NCBI RefSeq assembly: GCF_027533845.1 | Contig: NZ_JAPZVN010000022.1 | Span: forward strand, 47,907 to 111,906 | Source of the DNA: Streptomyces sp. RPT161 | GTDB taxonomy: Bacteria > Actinomycetota > Actinomycetes > Streptomycetales > Streptomycetaceae | Length of the DNA stretch: 64,000 bases | Reading direction: 5' to 3' | Shown here: piece after piece, positions 46,783 through 55,270 of the stretch | Position numbering within the stretch: the stretch's first letter is position 1 | Layout: each line of letters begins with the position of its first letter | Notes under the pieces: model-generated | Databases searched by the model: none | Told to the model about the DNA's origin: nothing | Seen by the model: only the letters and a program-made list of their open reading frames with translations | Position numbers and translations under genes: made by a program

Positions 46783-47401
46783 CGCGTCACCTCCGTTTCC
46801 CTCGGGCCGTCCGCTGGGTGTGGTGCGGGTTCCATCATGGACCGGGGCACTGACAACGGCCCCCTTCTTTCCCGGCCACCCGCCCGTACGGTTCTTTCCC
46901 ACCCTCCCACCCGCACGGGGCTCCGCCCCGGACCTGGCACGGGCTTCGCCCCGGACCCGGCGGGGCTCCGCCCCGGACCCCGCATGGTCTCCGCCCCTGT
47001 GTCCCGGTGGGGGTGCCGACCTGTGTCTGGGCGGGGGAGAGCCGCTGCGACCGGTGCTGGGGGCTTCGCCCCGGACCACCGGCGAGGCCCTGCCCCGGTC
47101 CGGCGAGGTTTCGGCCCTGCCTCGGTCCGGCGCGGCTTCGGCCCCGCCCCGCTCCGGCGGGGCTCCGCCCCTGTGCCCCGGTGGCCGTGCGCGCCCGCGC
47201 CCCCGTGGGGCTCCGCGTGTTGTGCCTGTTAGCGGGTCGTGCCCCAGGCGCGCCCGCGTGCTCTGGCGCTGTCCGCGCAGCGGTCCGCGCCACCGCTGCG
47301 TGGCTTCGTGCGCCTCCGTGCTCGCCGGACAGTGAACTGCCCACGGTATTAGCCGACTTGGGGCCGCCGTCCATGTTGGCTGGCCGCCAGGCCCCCGCGG
47401 G
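46783..47401. other. Intergenic region without a gene (GC-rich repeats)
   Basis: 619 bases between lhgO and the sporulation-type regulator. Open frames here are artefacts of repeated GC-rich motifs; none has a ribosome site plus plausible protein. Confidence 0.6.
46900..47215. repeat. Degenerate tandem GC-rich repeats with nested hairpins
   Basis: The motif GGGGCTCCGCCCCGGACC and variants (GGGCTTCGCCCCGGACC, GGCGGGGCTCCGCCCC) occur about eight times. Each copy is itself partly palindromic (GGGGC-TCC-GCCCC), so the stretch can fold into a row of stable hairpins. It probably ends transcription from both sides or is a fast-evolving repeat tract. Confidence 0.7.
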
Positions 47402-48793
47402 CTACGCCGGGGCGGCGAGCAGCGGGCGGGCGCGTTCGCGTAGTTCGGCTACTCGGGGTTCGTCGCCGTAGGGCTCCAGGCGGTGCAGTAGGTCGCGGAC
47501 GTACTCCGTGGTGCGGGCGGAGGAGATGCGGCCCGCGACCTCCACCGCGCGGGCGCCCGCGGCGCAGGCCGCGTCCAGGTTGCCGGACTCCAGTTCCGCC
47601 ACCGCGGAGACCACCAGGCGCAGACCGTGGGAGCGGACGAAGTCCTCGGTCGGGCGGGACAGCGCGGTCTCGGTGAAGCGCCGCACCTGGCGTGGCACCC
47701 CCAGATCGCTGTAGCACTCGGCGGCGTCGGCGGCCAGCCGGTCGTACGAGTAGAAGCCGAGCCACGCCGGATCCGGGTCGCCGTCGCGGGCCCGCTCCAG
47801 CCAGCCCTCGGCGGCCGACAGCGCCGTCCCGCACGCCTGCGGGTCGCCCGCCTTCGCATGGGCGCGGGCCTCGATCAGATGGAAGAAGCTCATCGTGCGG
47901 GCGGTCGCCAGCCCCCTGTTGCGCTCAAGTGCGGCCTGCGCCAGGTCCACGCCCTCGTCGGCGAAGCCGCGGTAGATGGCCTGCAGGCTCATGGACGCCA
48001 ACACATAGCCGCCGAGCGGCACATCGGCCGCCGCGCGTGCCAGCCGCAGCGCCTGGATGTAGTAGCGCTGCGCGGCCTCCTGCTGGCCGGTGTCGAACGC
48101 CATCCACCCGGCGAGCCGGGTCAGTTCGGCGGTCGCGCCGAACAACGAGCGCCCGACGTCGTCGCTGTAGGAACCGAGCAGCAGCGGCGCCGCCTCCACC
48201 CGCAGGCACTCCGGCACCATGCCGGAACGCCAGTCACCACCCCCGTACTTGGAGTCCCAGCGGCGGGCGTCGTCGGCCGCCTCACGCAGTTTGCGGACGT
48301 CCGCGTGGCCGACCCTCGGCACTCCGGACTCCGTCAACTCGCGTGCCACCGAACCATCCGCGGGAGTGATGAGCCAGCGGGACGCCGGGGTCGCGTACGC
48401 GGTCACCGCGAAGGAGCCGGTCAGGAAGTCACGGCGGCCCGCGAGGTCGAGGCGCCACAGGTCGGTCGCCGACTTCACCGCCTCGCTGACATCGCGCGGG
48501 AAGGCGAGCCCCACCTCGGGCGCCGGATCCGCGTCCGCGAGGCCGATCTCGTGCAACGGCACCGGGCGGCCGAGCTTGCTGCCGATCGCCGCGGCGATCA
48601 GATGAGGCGCCGCGCCCTGCGGCACCATCCCCTTGGCCACCCAGCGGGCGACCGAGGTCTTGTCGTAGCGAAGCGTCAACCCCCGTTGCGCTCCGAGGTC
48701 GTTGACCCTGCGCGCGAGCCCCGCGTTACTGATCCCGGCCAAGGCGAGCATGGTGCCGAGCTTCTCGTTGGGCCCGCGGTGTTCCCTCGTCAT
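47402..48793 (-). CDS. NsdA/SCO4114-type sporulation-associated regulator
   Basis: A 463-aa cytosolic regulator. The N-terminus [20 protein letters not shown] and [23 protein letters not shown] (residues about 9-52) is a helix-turn-helix-like region shared with NsdA, a negative regulator of sporulation and antibiotic production. The rest is helical, TPR-like repeats ([20 protein letters not shown] and so on). The ATG at 48793 has GAGGAG 5 bases upstream. From memory the syntenic S. coelicolor gene is annotated sporulation-associated. DNA binding is inferred. Confidence 0.82.
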   Translation of the reverse strand: MTREHRGPNEKLGTMLALAGISNAGLARRVNDLGAQRGLTLRYDKTSVARWVAKGMVPQGAAPHLIAAAIGSKLGRPVPLHEIGLADADPAPEVGLAFPRDVSEAVKSATDLWRLDLAGRRDFLTGSFAVTAYATPASRWLITPADGSVARELTESGVPRVGHADVRKLREAADDARRWDSKYGGGDWRSGMVPECLRVEAAPLLLGSYSDDVGRSLFGATAELTRLAGWMAFDTGQQEAAQRYYIQALRLARAAADVPLGGYVLASMSLQAIYRGFADEGVDLAQAALERNRGLATARTMSFFHLIEARAHAKAGDPQACGTALSAAEGWLERARDGDPDPAWLGFYSYDRLAADAAECYSDLGVPRQVRRFTETALSRPTEDFVRSHGLRLVVSAVAELESGNLDAACAAGARAVEVAGRISSARTTEYVRDLLHRLEPYGDEPRVAELRERARPLLAAPA

Positions 48794-49713
48794 GCGCACT
48801 CCTCGTCCCGCTCGCCGCCCCCTGCGTCGCGGGCCGCGGACCGCTTCCCCCGCTGGCCGCCGGGGTCCTGCGACCGCCGACGCCCGTCGCAGGGCATGGG
48901 CCGAGACCCGAGCCACCGGGACGCCCGCTCCTCGGGTACACCCAGCGTAGTTCGCCGGATCCCGACCGTTAAGAGGAGTTGTCCCGGATGGCGAGATTCC
49001 TGCGCCGCACTGGTGTACGTGCTCCCGGAGTGTGTGGCTGTGCGCCCGTCCGTGCGCTCTGTGCGGGCCGCGGTGATCGCGCTTGCATGGGGCCGTGGGT
49101 CGGCCTGCCGTCGAGACTGCGGCTTCGGATTTGTCGGTGGTGGGCCAGGGGACACCGCTGCCTCATTCCCCGCGGGTGGCGGAACCGGTCCGGGGGGCGT
49201 GCCGACGCCTCCCGGACTGAGTGTTGGCCCGCGCGTGGCGTGTGGATACCCGCGCGACGTTGGCGAGAAATCGCCGGTTTGGGGATTGCGGGTCGGGGCA
49301 CTGAGACGGGCTGCCCGTTCCGGACCACGGAGGGGGAGGCCCGGGGCGGGCAGCCTTATACCAGAGCTTTACGCACTGGCCCAACGGCGGGAGCCCAGCC
49401 GCCACTTAATGCGACGCGCACCCCGCCGAACGTGTTCGGCGTACCCCCGCGCCACGCGGCACCCCGCCCGGGGCATACGCCAACCGGCATACGACAGACG
49501 GAACATAACGCGCATACCGCCACATTGACCCGCATCGGTGGCGCGGGACCACCGCTTCGCCGCGCTCCCGTACGCCCCTGACGCTCCACTCCGTGGCAGC
49601 ATGTTCCCAGAGCAGAGCCCTGATGTTCCCCGAGCGGAGATCTGTCCGGGCTCTGATGGAGCGGCAGTTCGCCGTGGTGCGAAGCCAGTTGTCCACAGCC
49701 GGTGGAGGCTGCG
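48794..49713. other. Long region without a supportable gene
   Basis: 920 bases. Several long frames exist on both strands, but none has good third-position GC bias with a ribosome site, and none resembles a known family. A minus-strand frame at about 49369-49515 (MRVMFRLSYAGWRMP...) is the only one I considered seriously. The region probably holds the divergent promoters of the two flanking genes. Confidence 0.5.
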
Positions 49714-51834
49714 ATGCGGTGGTTGGTGGGTTGGAGCAGCGCCGTAGCGCGGTCATCGGTCGTCGCCGGTCGGACCCTGCTGCCGGTCGGCGGTCAACTC
49801 CTGTGGGGTGACCCCGATCCGCTGTGGGCGGTCGGCGACTGGCGCGCCGACGAGATCCGGGTCATCACGGCCGACCCGACACGCCCCGGAGGCAACGGCG
49901 CACACGGCGCGTACGGAAGCGCGTACGGCACCACGCCCGGATTCGGCTCCGGGCAGCGCAACGGCGGAGGCCCGGTGACCGTCCGCCTCGCCGTACTGGG
50001 CCGGTGCCTCGCCAGCGATGACGCGCTCCGCATCGGGCTCTACGCGGCGCGCGGCGGCGCGCTGCGCCATCTCACCATGTGGGCAGGGAGTTACACCGCG
50101 GTGCTCCAGATCGGGCGCCGCACCACGATCGTCGCCGACCTCGCCGGAGCCCGCCCGGTCTTCCACACCCCGTGGGCGGGCGGCACCGCGTACGCCACCG
50201 CCGCACTGCCGCTCGCCGACCTCGTCGAGGCGAGCCTGGACGTCACCCACCTCGCCGCCCAACTAGCCTGCCCCGACTCGCCGGAGGCGCTCGGCAACGG
50301 CACTCCGTACCAGGACGTGCGCCGGGTGCCGCCCGGTCACGCGCTCATCCTGCGCGAGGGCGCCCCGGAGATCACCGGCTACGAGCCGCACGCCTCCCTG
50401 GCGGTCGGAGCGTCCCGTTCCGCCACCGACGCCGAGCAGGCGGTCGCGGGTGTACGGGACGCGCTGGTCGAGGCGGTACGTGCCCGGCTGGCCCAGCCGC
50501 GCTACGTACCCGAGCCCGGCGACGCGCCCGCGCCCGGGATCGGCGCCGACCTGTCGGGCGGCAGCGCGTCCGCGACCCTGGCGCTGCTCGCCGCGGGCCT
50601 GCCCGGTATGCCGGGAACGCCGATCGGACTGGGGGCGCAGGCCGGGCAGCGGCTGCGCGCCGTCACCTTCAACGACCTGGCCACCAGCGGGGAGCAGGGG
50701 CGCGACGCGGAGCTGGAACGAGCCCGCAGGATGGCGGCCGACCCCCGGCTGCACCACGTGGTGGTGCCCGGCGGTGCCGAGTCCCTGCCGTACGCGGACC
50801 TGTTGGACAGCGGTCCGCTGACCGACGAACCGGGTCCCGCGTTGATCACCGCGGAGCGGCATCGGCGGCGGCTCGCAGCGGGTGGCGCCGACCACTTCAT
50901 CGGCCATGGCGCGCGCCACGTGCTCGACGCGCATCCCGCGCGACTCGCCGATCTGCTGCTGGAGCGGCACCGACGCCATCTGCTGCGTCCCGCCGCCGCG
51001 TTGGCGCGGGCCGAGGGGGCGTCGGCGCGCTCCGCGTTCGTACCGCTGACGCTGTACCGGGCGGCGCGGCGGCTCGCCCGCACGCCTTATCAACAGGGTG
51101 TGGAGGACGCGGCGGGCCGGCTGCTGGCACGGCGCTTCGACGACGCCGGGGCGGGTGGGCTCACGGCGTCATTGGCGGCGCTCACCTGGTGCCGTCCCGG
51201 GCCCGCGGCCCGCTGGCTGACCGGGGAGGCGCTCGCCGAAGTATCGATTCGGTTGTCCGACGCGGCTGCCCGGCCCGGCTCCGTGGGCCGTCCCGGCGAG
51301 CGGCGGGCCCGCGCGGCGCTCGCTCGTGCGGCGGCTGATCTGCGGGTTTTCGAGCAGGCGGTGGAGGTGCGAAGCCAGCGGCTGCATGCGCCGTTCCTGG
51401 ACAACCAGGTGGTGCGGGCGGCGCAGGCGCTGCCCGAGACGATGCGGGTACGGCCCGGAGCGCGGGCCTCCGTGCTGCGCGCGGTACTGGCCGGGGCCGG
51501 GGTGCACGATCTGCCGCCCGGGTGGGGCGCCACGACCAACACCTCCGGCGCGGTACGGGTAGGGCTGCGCGCCGCTGTGGACGACCTGATGGACCTGTTC
51601 AGCGCGCCGCTGCTGGCCGACGCCGGGCTGGTCGACGCGCGGGTGGTACGGGGGGCGCTGCGCTCGGCGGCGGACGGGGAGGCGTTGCCGCTCGACGGGC
51701 TGGGGGAGTTGGTCGCGACGGAGGTCTGGCTGCGGCGGCTGCTGGCGCGACGGGGGTCGTGCTGGACGGGGCCCGACGCCCCGGGGGTGCTGGCGCTGGC
51801 CTTTCGGGCGATCTCGCTGCCGCCTACGCACTAG
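49714..51834 (+). CDS. Asparagine synthase-related protein (macrolactam-cyclase-like)
   Basis: A 706-aa protein of the asparagine synthetase B fold, closest in style to lasso-peptide/albusnodin-ikarugamycin-type cyclases. The N-terminus MRWLVGWSSAVARSS lacks the catalytic Cys2 of the glutaminase site, so it cannot use glutamine. The ATP pyrophosphatase loop reads DLSGGSASATLALL instead of SGGxDS, with Ala at the usual Asp. A C-terminal segment keeps RAPFLDN-like HAPFLDNQVVRAAQALPE. The ATG at 49714 has GGAGG 5 bases upstream. No lasso precursor, RRE or protease gene is adjacent, and the gene appears conserved in Streptomyces core regions, so its role is unknown. Confidence 0.82.
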   Translation: MRWLVGWSSAVARSSVVAGRTLLPVGGQLLWGDPDPLWAVGDWRADEIRVITADPTRPGGNGAHGAYGSAYGTTPGFGSGQRNGGGPVTVRLAVLGRCLASDDALRIGLYAARGGALRHLTMWAGSYTAVLQIGRRTTIVADLAGARPVFHTPWAGGTAYATAALPLADLVEASLDVTHLAAQLACPDSPEALGNGTPYQDVRRVPPGHALILREGAPEITGYEPHASLAVGASRSATDAEQAVAGVRDALVEAVRARLAQPRYVPEPGDAPAPGIGADLSGGSASATLALLAAGLPGMPGTPIGLGAQAGQRLRAVTFNDLATSGEQGRDAELERARRMAADPRLHHVVVPGGAESLPYADLLDSGPLTDEPGPALITAERHRRRLAAGGADHFIGHGARHVLDAHPARLADLLLERHRRHLLRPAAALARAEGASARSAFVPLTLYRAARRLARTPYQQGVEDAAGRLLARRFDDAGAGGLTASLAALTWCRPGPAARWLTGEALAEVSIRLSDAAARPGSVGRPGERRARAALARAAADLRVFEQAVEVRSQRLHAPFLDNQVVRAAQALPETMRVRPGARASVLRAVLAGAGVHDLPPGWGATTNTSGAVRVGLRAAVDDLMDLFSAPLLADAGLVDARVVRGALRSAADGEALPLDGLGELVATEVWLRRLLARRGSCWTGPDAPGVLALAFRAISLPPTH

Positions 51835-51931
51835 CCGGGGCTGGGGTTCGCCCACCCGCCTGCCCGTTCGCCGTCGGCCTTTGGTGCGCCGTCGCGCGGT
51901 TGGTCGCGGGTCCGGTTGCCCCGCGGTAAAA

Positions 51932-51970
51932 GCGGGTTGGCGAGTGGGAGATCCCCACTCGCAAACCCGC
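51932..51970 (+). terminator. 17-bp inverted repeat after the asparagine synthase-like gene
   Basis: GCGGGTTGGCGAGTGGG pairs with CCCACTCGCAAACCCGC with one mismatch and a 5-base loop. It lies about 100 bases after the stop; no T-run. Confidence 0.75.
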
Positions 51971-52078
51971 GGCGCGGCCGCGAACCGGAACGCGCACAGT
52001 CGGCGGCGATCGGTCGGGCGAGTGCGAAAACTCCGAACCCTGGCAGGGCCGCACCCAGGGGGCGGGGGAGAATGAGAC

Positions 52079-55000
52079 GTGCGCTACCAACTCCTCGGCA
52101 CGACGGAAGTCGCCGGAGCCCCGCTCGCCGGGGCCCGTCTGCGCGCCGCCCTCGCTGCCCTCGCGCTCCGTGCGGGGCGCCCCGTCGCGCCCTCCGTGCT
52201 CATCGACGAGGTGTGGGGCGGCGACGAGCCCGAGGACGCGCACGGTGCCCTGCAAGCGCTGGTGTCCCGGCTGCGCCGGGCCCTCGGCCGGGACGAGGTC
52301 GGCTCCGGCCCGGCCGGCTACGTACTGCACGCCAAGCCCGAGGACGTCGACCTCTTCGTGTTCGAGCGCCTGACGAAGGACGGCGCCACCGCGCTCGGCG
52401 AGGGAAACGCGGCGGCCGCCGCGAGCGCGCTGGACGAGGCCCTCGCGCTCTGGCGCGGCCCGGCGCTCGCCGATCTCCCGGACCGTTCCGCCGCCGCCCG
52501 CTGGGAGGCCCTGCGGCTCACCGCGTTGCAGCACCGCGCCGAGGCGCACCTCGCGTTGGGACGTGCCGCCGACGTCCTACCGCAGTTGCAGGAACTGGTG
52601 GCCGAGCATCCGCTGAACGAACCGTTCCGCGCCCAGTACATCCGTGCGCTGCGCGCGGTCGGCCGTACCGCCGACGCCCTGGCGGCCTACGAGCAGACCC
52701 GCACCGCCCTCGCCGACAGCCTGGGCACCGACCCCGGTACCGAACTGCGCGCGCTGCACGCCGAGTTGCTCGACCCCGGCCCCCCATCGCGCCAACCACC
52801 GCCCGCGCCCCCGGCCCCCGGCGCACCCGGCAACCTCCGTCCCCGCCTCACCAGCTTCGTCGGCCGGGAGGACGACCTGCGCGCACTGCGGGACGACATG
52901 GCCCTGCACCGGCTGGTGACCCTCGTCGGGGCGGGCGGCTCGGGAAAGACGCGGCTGGCGGAGCAAGCCGGAACCGAACTCGCGGCCATGTACCCGGACG
53001 GGGTGTGGGTCGCCGAGCTGGCGCCCGTCGCCGATCCGGGCGGGGTGGCCCGCGCGGTGCTCAACTCCGTAGGCCGTAGCGACACCGCCCTGCTGACGAG
53101 CACGGCGCCGGTCGCCGAGCCCACCGAGCGGCTGCTCGAACACTGCGCGCACCGCCGCATGCTGCTGGTGCTCGACAACTGCGAGCACGTCATCGGCGCC
53201 GCCGCCCGTACCGCCGAGGCGCTGCTGGCACACTGCCCGGGAGTGACCGTGCTGGCGACCAGCCGGGAACCGCTGGGCGTGCCCGGCGAGGCGGTCCGCC
53301 CGGTGGAACCGCTGCCTCCGCCCACCGCGTACCGGCTGTTCGCCGAGCGTGCCGCGGCCGTGCGCCCCGGCTTCGACGCGGACGCCGACCACGAGGCGAT
53401 CGCCGAGATCTGCCGCCGCCTGGACGGCCTGCCGCTCGCCATCGAACTCGCCGCCGCCCGGCTGCGCATGCTCACCCCGCATCAGATCGCCGACCGGCTG
53501 GACGACCGCTTCCGTCTGCTGACCAGCGGCAGCCGCACCGTGCTACCGCGTCAGCAGACGCTGCTCGCGGTGGTGGACTGGTCCTGGGGGCTGCTCGACG
53601 CCCGGGAGCGCACCCTGCTGCGCCGGGTGTGCGTCTTCTCCGGCGGCTGCACGCTGGCCGCCGCCGAGGCGGTGTGCGCCGACGGCACGGAGCTGCGCGA
53701 GCGGGACGTGCTGCACCTGATCGGGTCGCTGGTGGACAAGTCACTGCTGGTCGCCGAGGAGTTGCCGGACGGGGTGCGCTATCGCTTCCTGGAGACCATC
53801 CAGGAGTACGCGCGGGAGCGCGCCGCCGAGTATCCGGACGAGGCTGCCGCCACCGCCCGCCGCCATACCGCGTACTTCCACGACCTGGTGCGGACCGCCG
53901 ATCCGAAGCTGCGCACCGGGGAGCAACTCCCTTGGCTGGAGCGGCTGGAGACCGAGCTGGACAACGCGCGCGGCGTGCTGAAGCGGGTGATCGACGAGGG
54001 TGACGAGGAGACGGCGATCTCGATGGTCTCCGCGCTAGGCTGGTTCTGGTGGCTGCGCAGCTACCGGGACGAGAGCGCCGGGTGGATCTCGCGGGTCGTC
54101 GCGCTCGGCGAGCCGCCGACGGATCGCAGCGATCCGCTGTTCATGTCGCGGATGGATCTGCGGCTGGTGCAGTTCTTGCTCAGTGCCGACCGGGCGAGCG
54201 TGGCGGGGGTGGTCCACGACGAGGTCAAGGCGATGGCCCGGCAGATCAGAGGCGTCTACGCCGAGCCGGGGCCGCACAGCGCGCGCTTTCCCGGACTGCT
54301 GTGGCCGTTCGTCGGATATCACCTGGGCGGACAGCAGGATATTCGGGCGCACACCGACGTCATGGTGGACAACTGCCGTGCGTACGGCGGCGAGTGGGAA
54401 CTCGCGTGTGCGCTGACCTTCCGCACGCACGTGATCATCGACATGCCCGGTGGGCTGAACACCGCCGATGCCGACTGGGCGGAGCTGGCCGAACTGGCCG
54501 AGCGGGTGGGGGATCGCTGGCTGATCGCCCAGGTGCGTACCGCCAGGGCCGAGTTGGCGATAGCGCGCGGCCAGTACGCCACCGCGCGCGCCGACCTGGA
54601 GGCCTCCATCCGGCTGTGCGAGGAACTGGGCGCGCGCGCTGAGCACCCGTTTCTGGTGGCCAGGCTGGCGGAGTTGGCCGCCAGGGAGGGTGATGACGCG
54701 ACGGCCGGGCGACTGCTGGAGCAGGCGGAACGGGAGGCCGACCACTATGGCGTCTGGGACGCGCGTACGTATATCCGCTGTCTGCAAGGCGCTATCGCCG
54801 CACGTGCGGGCGATGTATCCAGAGCCCGTGAGCTGTGCGATATCGCCCGTGCCGAGGCCGAACTGGGCACCCCGCCGCCGATGTTCACCGCTTTCCTCAC
54901 CGGCTTGGACGGCGATGTGCTGCTCGCCGAGGGCAAGCGGCCCGAGGCGGTGGACACGTTCCGCCGCGCCCTGCGCGAGGGCATCGCGGCGCAGTGCACC

Positions 55001-55270
55001 GAACCGCTGCTCGCCACCCTCGCCGAGCGAGCCGCCGTCGGCCTGCTGGAGTTGGGCCGACCCGCGGACGCGCTGCGGGTGTTGGGCGCGGCGACCACGC
55101 TGCGCGGTTCGCTGGCCCGATCGGTGCCGGAGCGAGCCGACGCGGCACGGGTACACGACCGGGCCCGTGCCGTGCTGGGCGACCAGGCCCACGACGCCGC
55201 GTACGCGGAGGGCCTGCGGCACACCGTCGGCGAGGCCGTCGAACTGCTGGACGGCGTCACCGGCAACTGA
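52079..55270 (+). CDS. AfsR/SARP-type BTAD transcriptional regulator with NB-ARC and TPR domains
   Basis: A 1063-aa regulator. An OmpR-like winged helix (residues about 1-90, RLRAALAALALRAGRPVAPS then VLIDEVWG) is followed by a BTAD domain (about 95-235). The NTPase/NB-ARC module starts at FVGRE and has P-loop GAGGSGKTRLAEQAG (about 282-296) and LLVLDNCEH. The long helical/TPR C-terminus follows. This is the large AfsR-like architecture that integrates ATP and partner binding to activate secondary-metabolism or developmental genes. GTG start. Targets unknown. Its 3' end overlaps the convergent sigma-factor gene by 14 bases. Confidence 0.93.
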   Translation: MRYQLLGTTEVAGAPLAGARLRAALAALALRAGRPVAPSVLIDEVWGGDEPEDAHGALQALVSRLRRALGRDEVGSGPAGYVLHAKPEDVDLFVFERLTKDGATALGEGNAAAAASALDEALALWRGPALADLPDRSAAARWEALRLTALQHRAEAHLALGRAADVLPQLQELVAEHPLNEPFRAQYIRALRAVGRTADALAAYEQTRTALADSLGTDPGTELRALHAELLDPGPPSRQPPPAPPAPGAPGNLRPRLTSFVGREDDLRALRDDMALHRLVTLVGAGGSGKTRLAEQAGTELAAMYPDGVWVAELAPVADPGGVARAVLNSVGRSDTALLTSTAPVAEPTERLLEHCAHRRMLLVLDNCEHVIGAAARTAEALLAHCPGVTVLATSREPLGVPGEAVRPVEPLPPPTAYRLFAERAAAVRPGFDADADHEAIAEICRRLDGLPLAIELAAARLRMLTPHQIADRLDDRFRLLTSGSRTVLPRQQTLLAVVDWSWGLLDARERTLLRRVCVFSGGCTLAAAEAVCADGTELRERDVLHLIGSLVDKSLLVAEELPDGVRYRFLETIQEYARERAAEYPDEAAATARRHTAYFHDLVRTADPKLRTGEQLPWLERLETELDNARGVLKRVIDEGDEETAISMVSALGWFWWLRSYRDESAGWISRVVALGEPPTDRSDPLFMSRMDLRLVQFLLSADRASVAGVVHDEVKAMARQIRGVYAEPGPHSARFPGLLWPFVGYHLGGQQDIRAHTDVMVDNCRAYGGEWELACALTFRTHVIIDMPGGLNTADADWAELAELAERVGDRWLIAQVRTARAELAIARGQYATARADLEASIRLCEELGARAEHPFLVARLAELAAREGDDATAGRLLEQAEREADHYGVWDARTYIRCLQGAIAARAGDVSRARELCDIARAEAELGTPPPMFTAFLTGLDGDVLLAEGKRPEAVDTFRRALREGIAAQCTEPLLATLAERAAVGLLELGRPADALRVLGAATTLRGSLARSVPERADAARVHDRARAVLGDQAHDAAYAEGLRHTVGEAVELLDGVTGN

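Noticed and set aside
45538..47232. 564-codon plus-strand frame over lhgO and the repeat tract
   Set aside because: Overlaps a conserved gene and continues into GC repeats; protein is low complexity.
49369..49602. Small basic protein on the minus strand, possible lasso precursor region
   Set aside because: No ribosome site, weak third-position bias, and no leader/core pattern.
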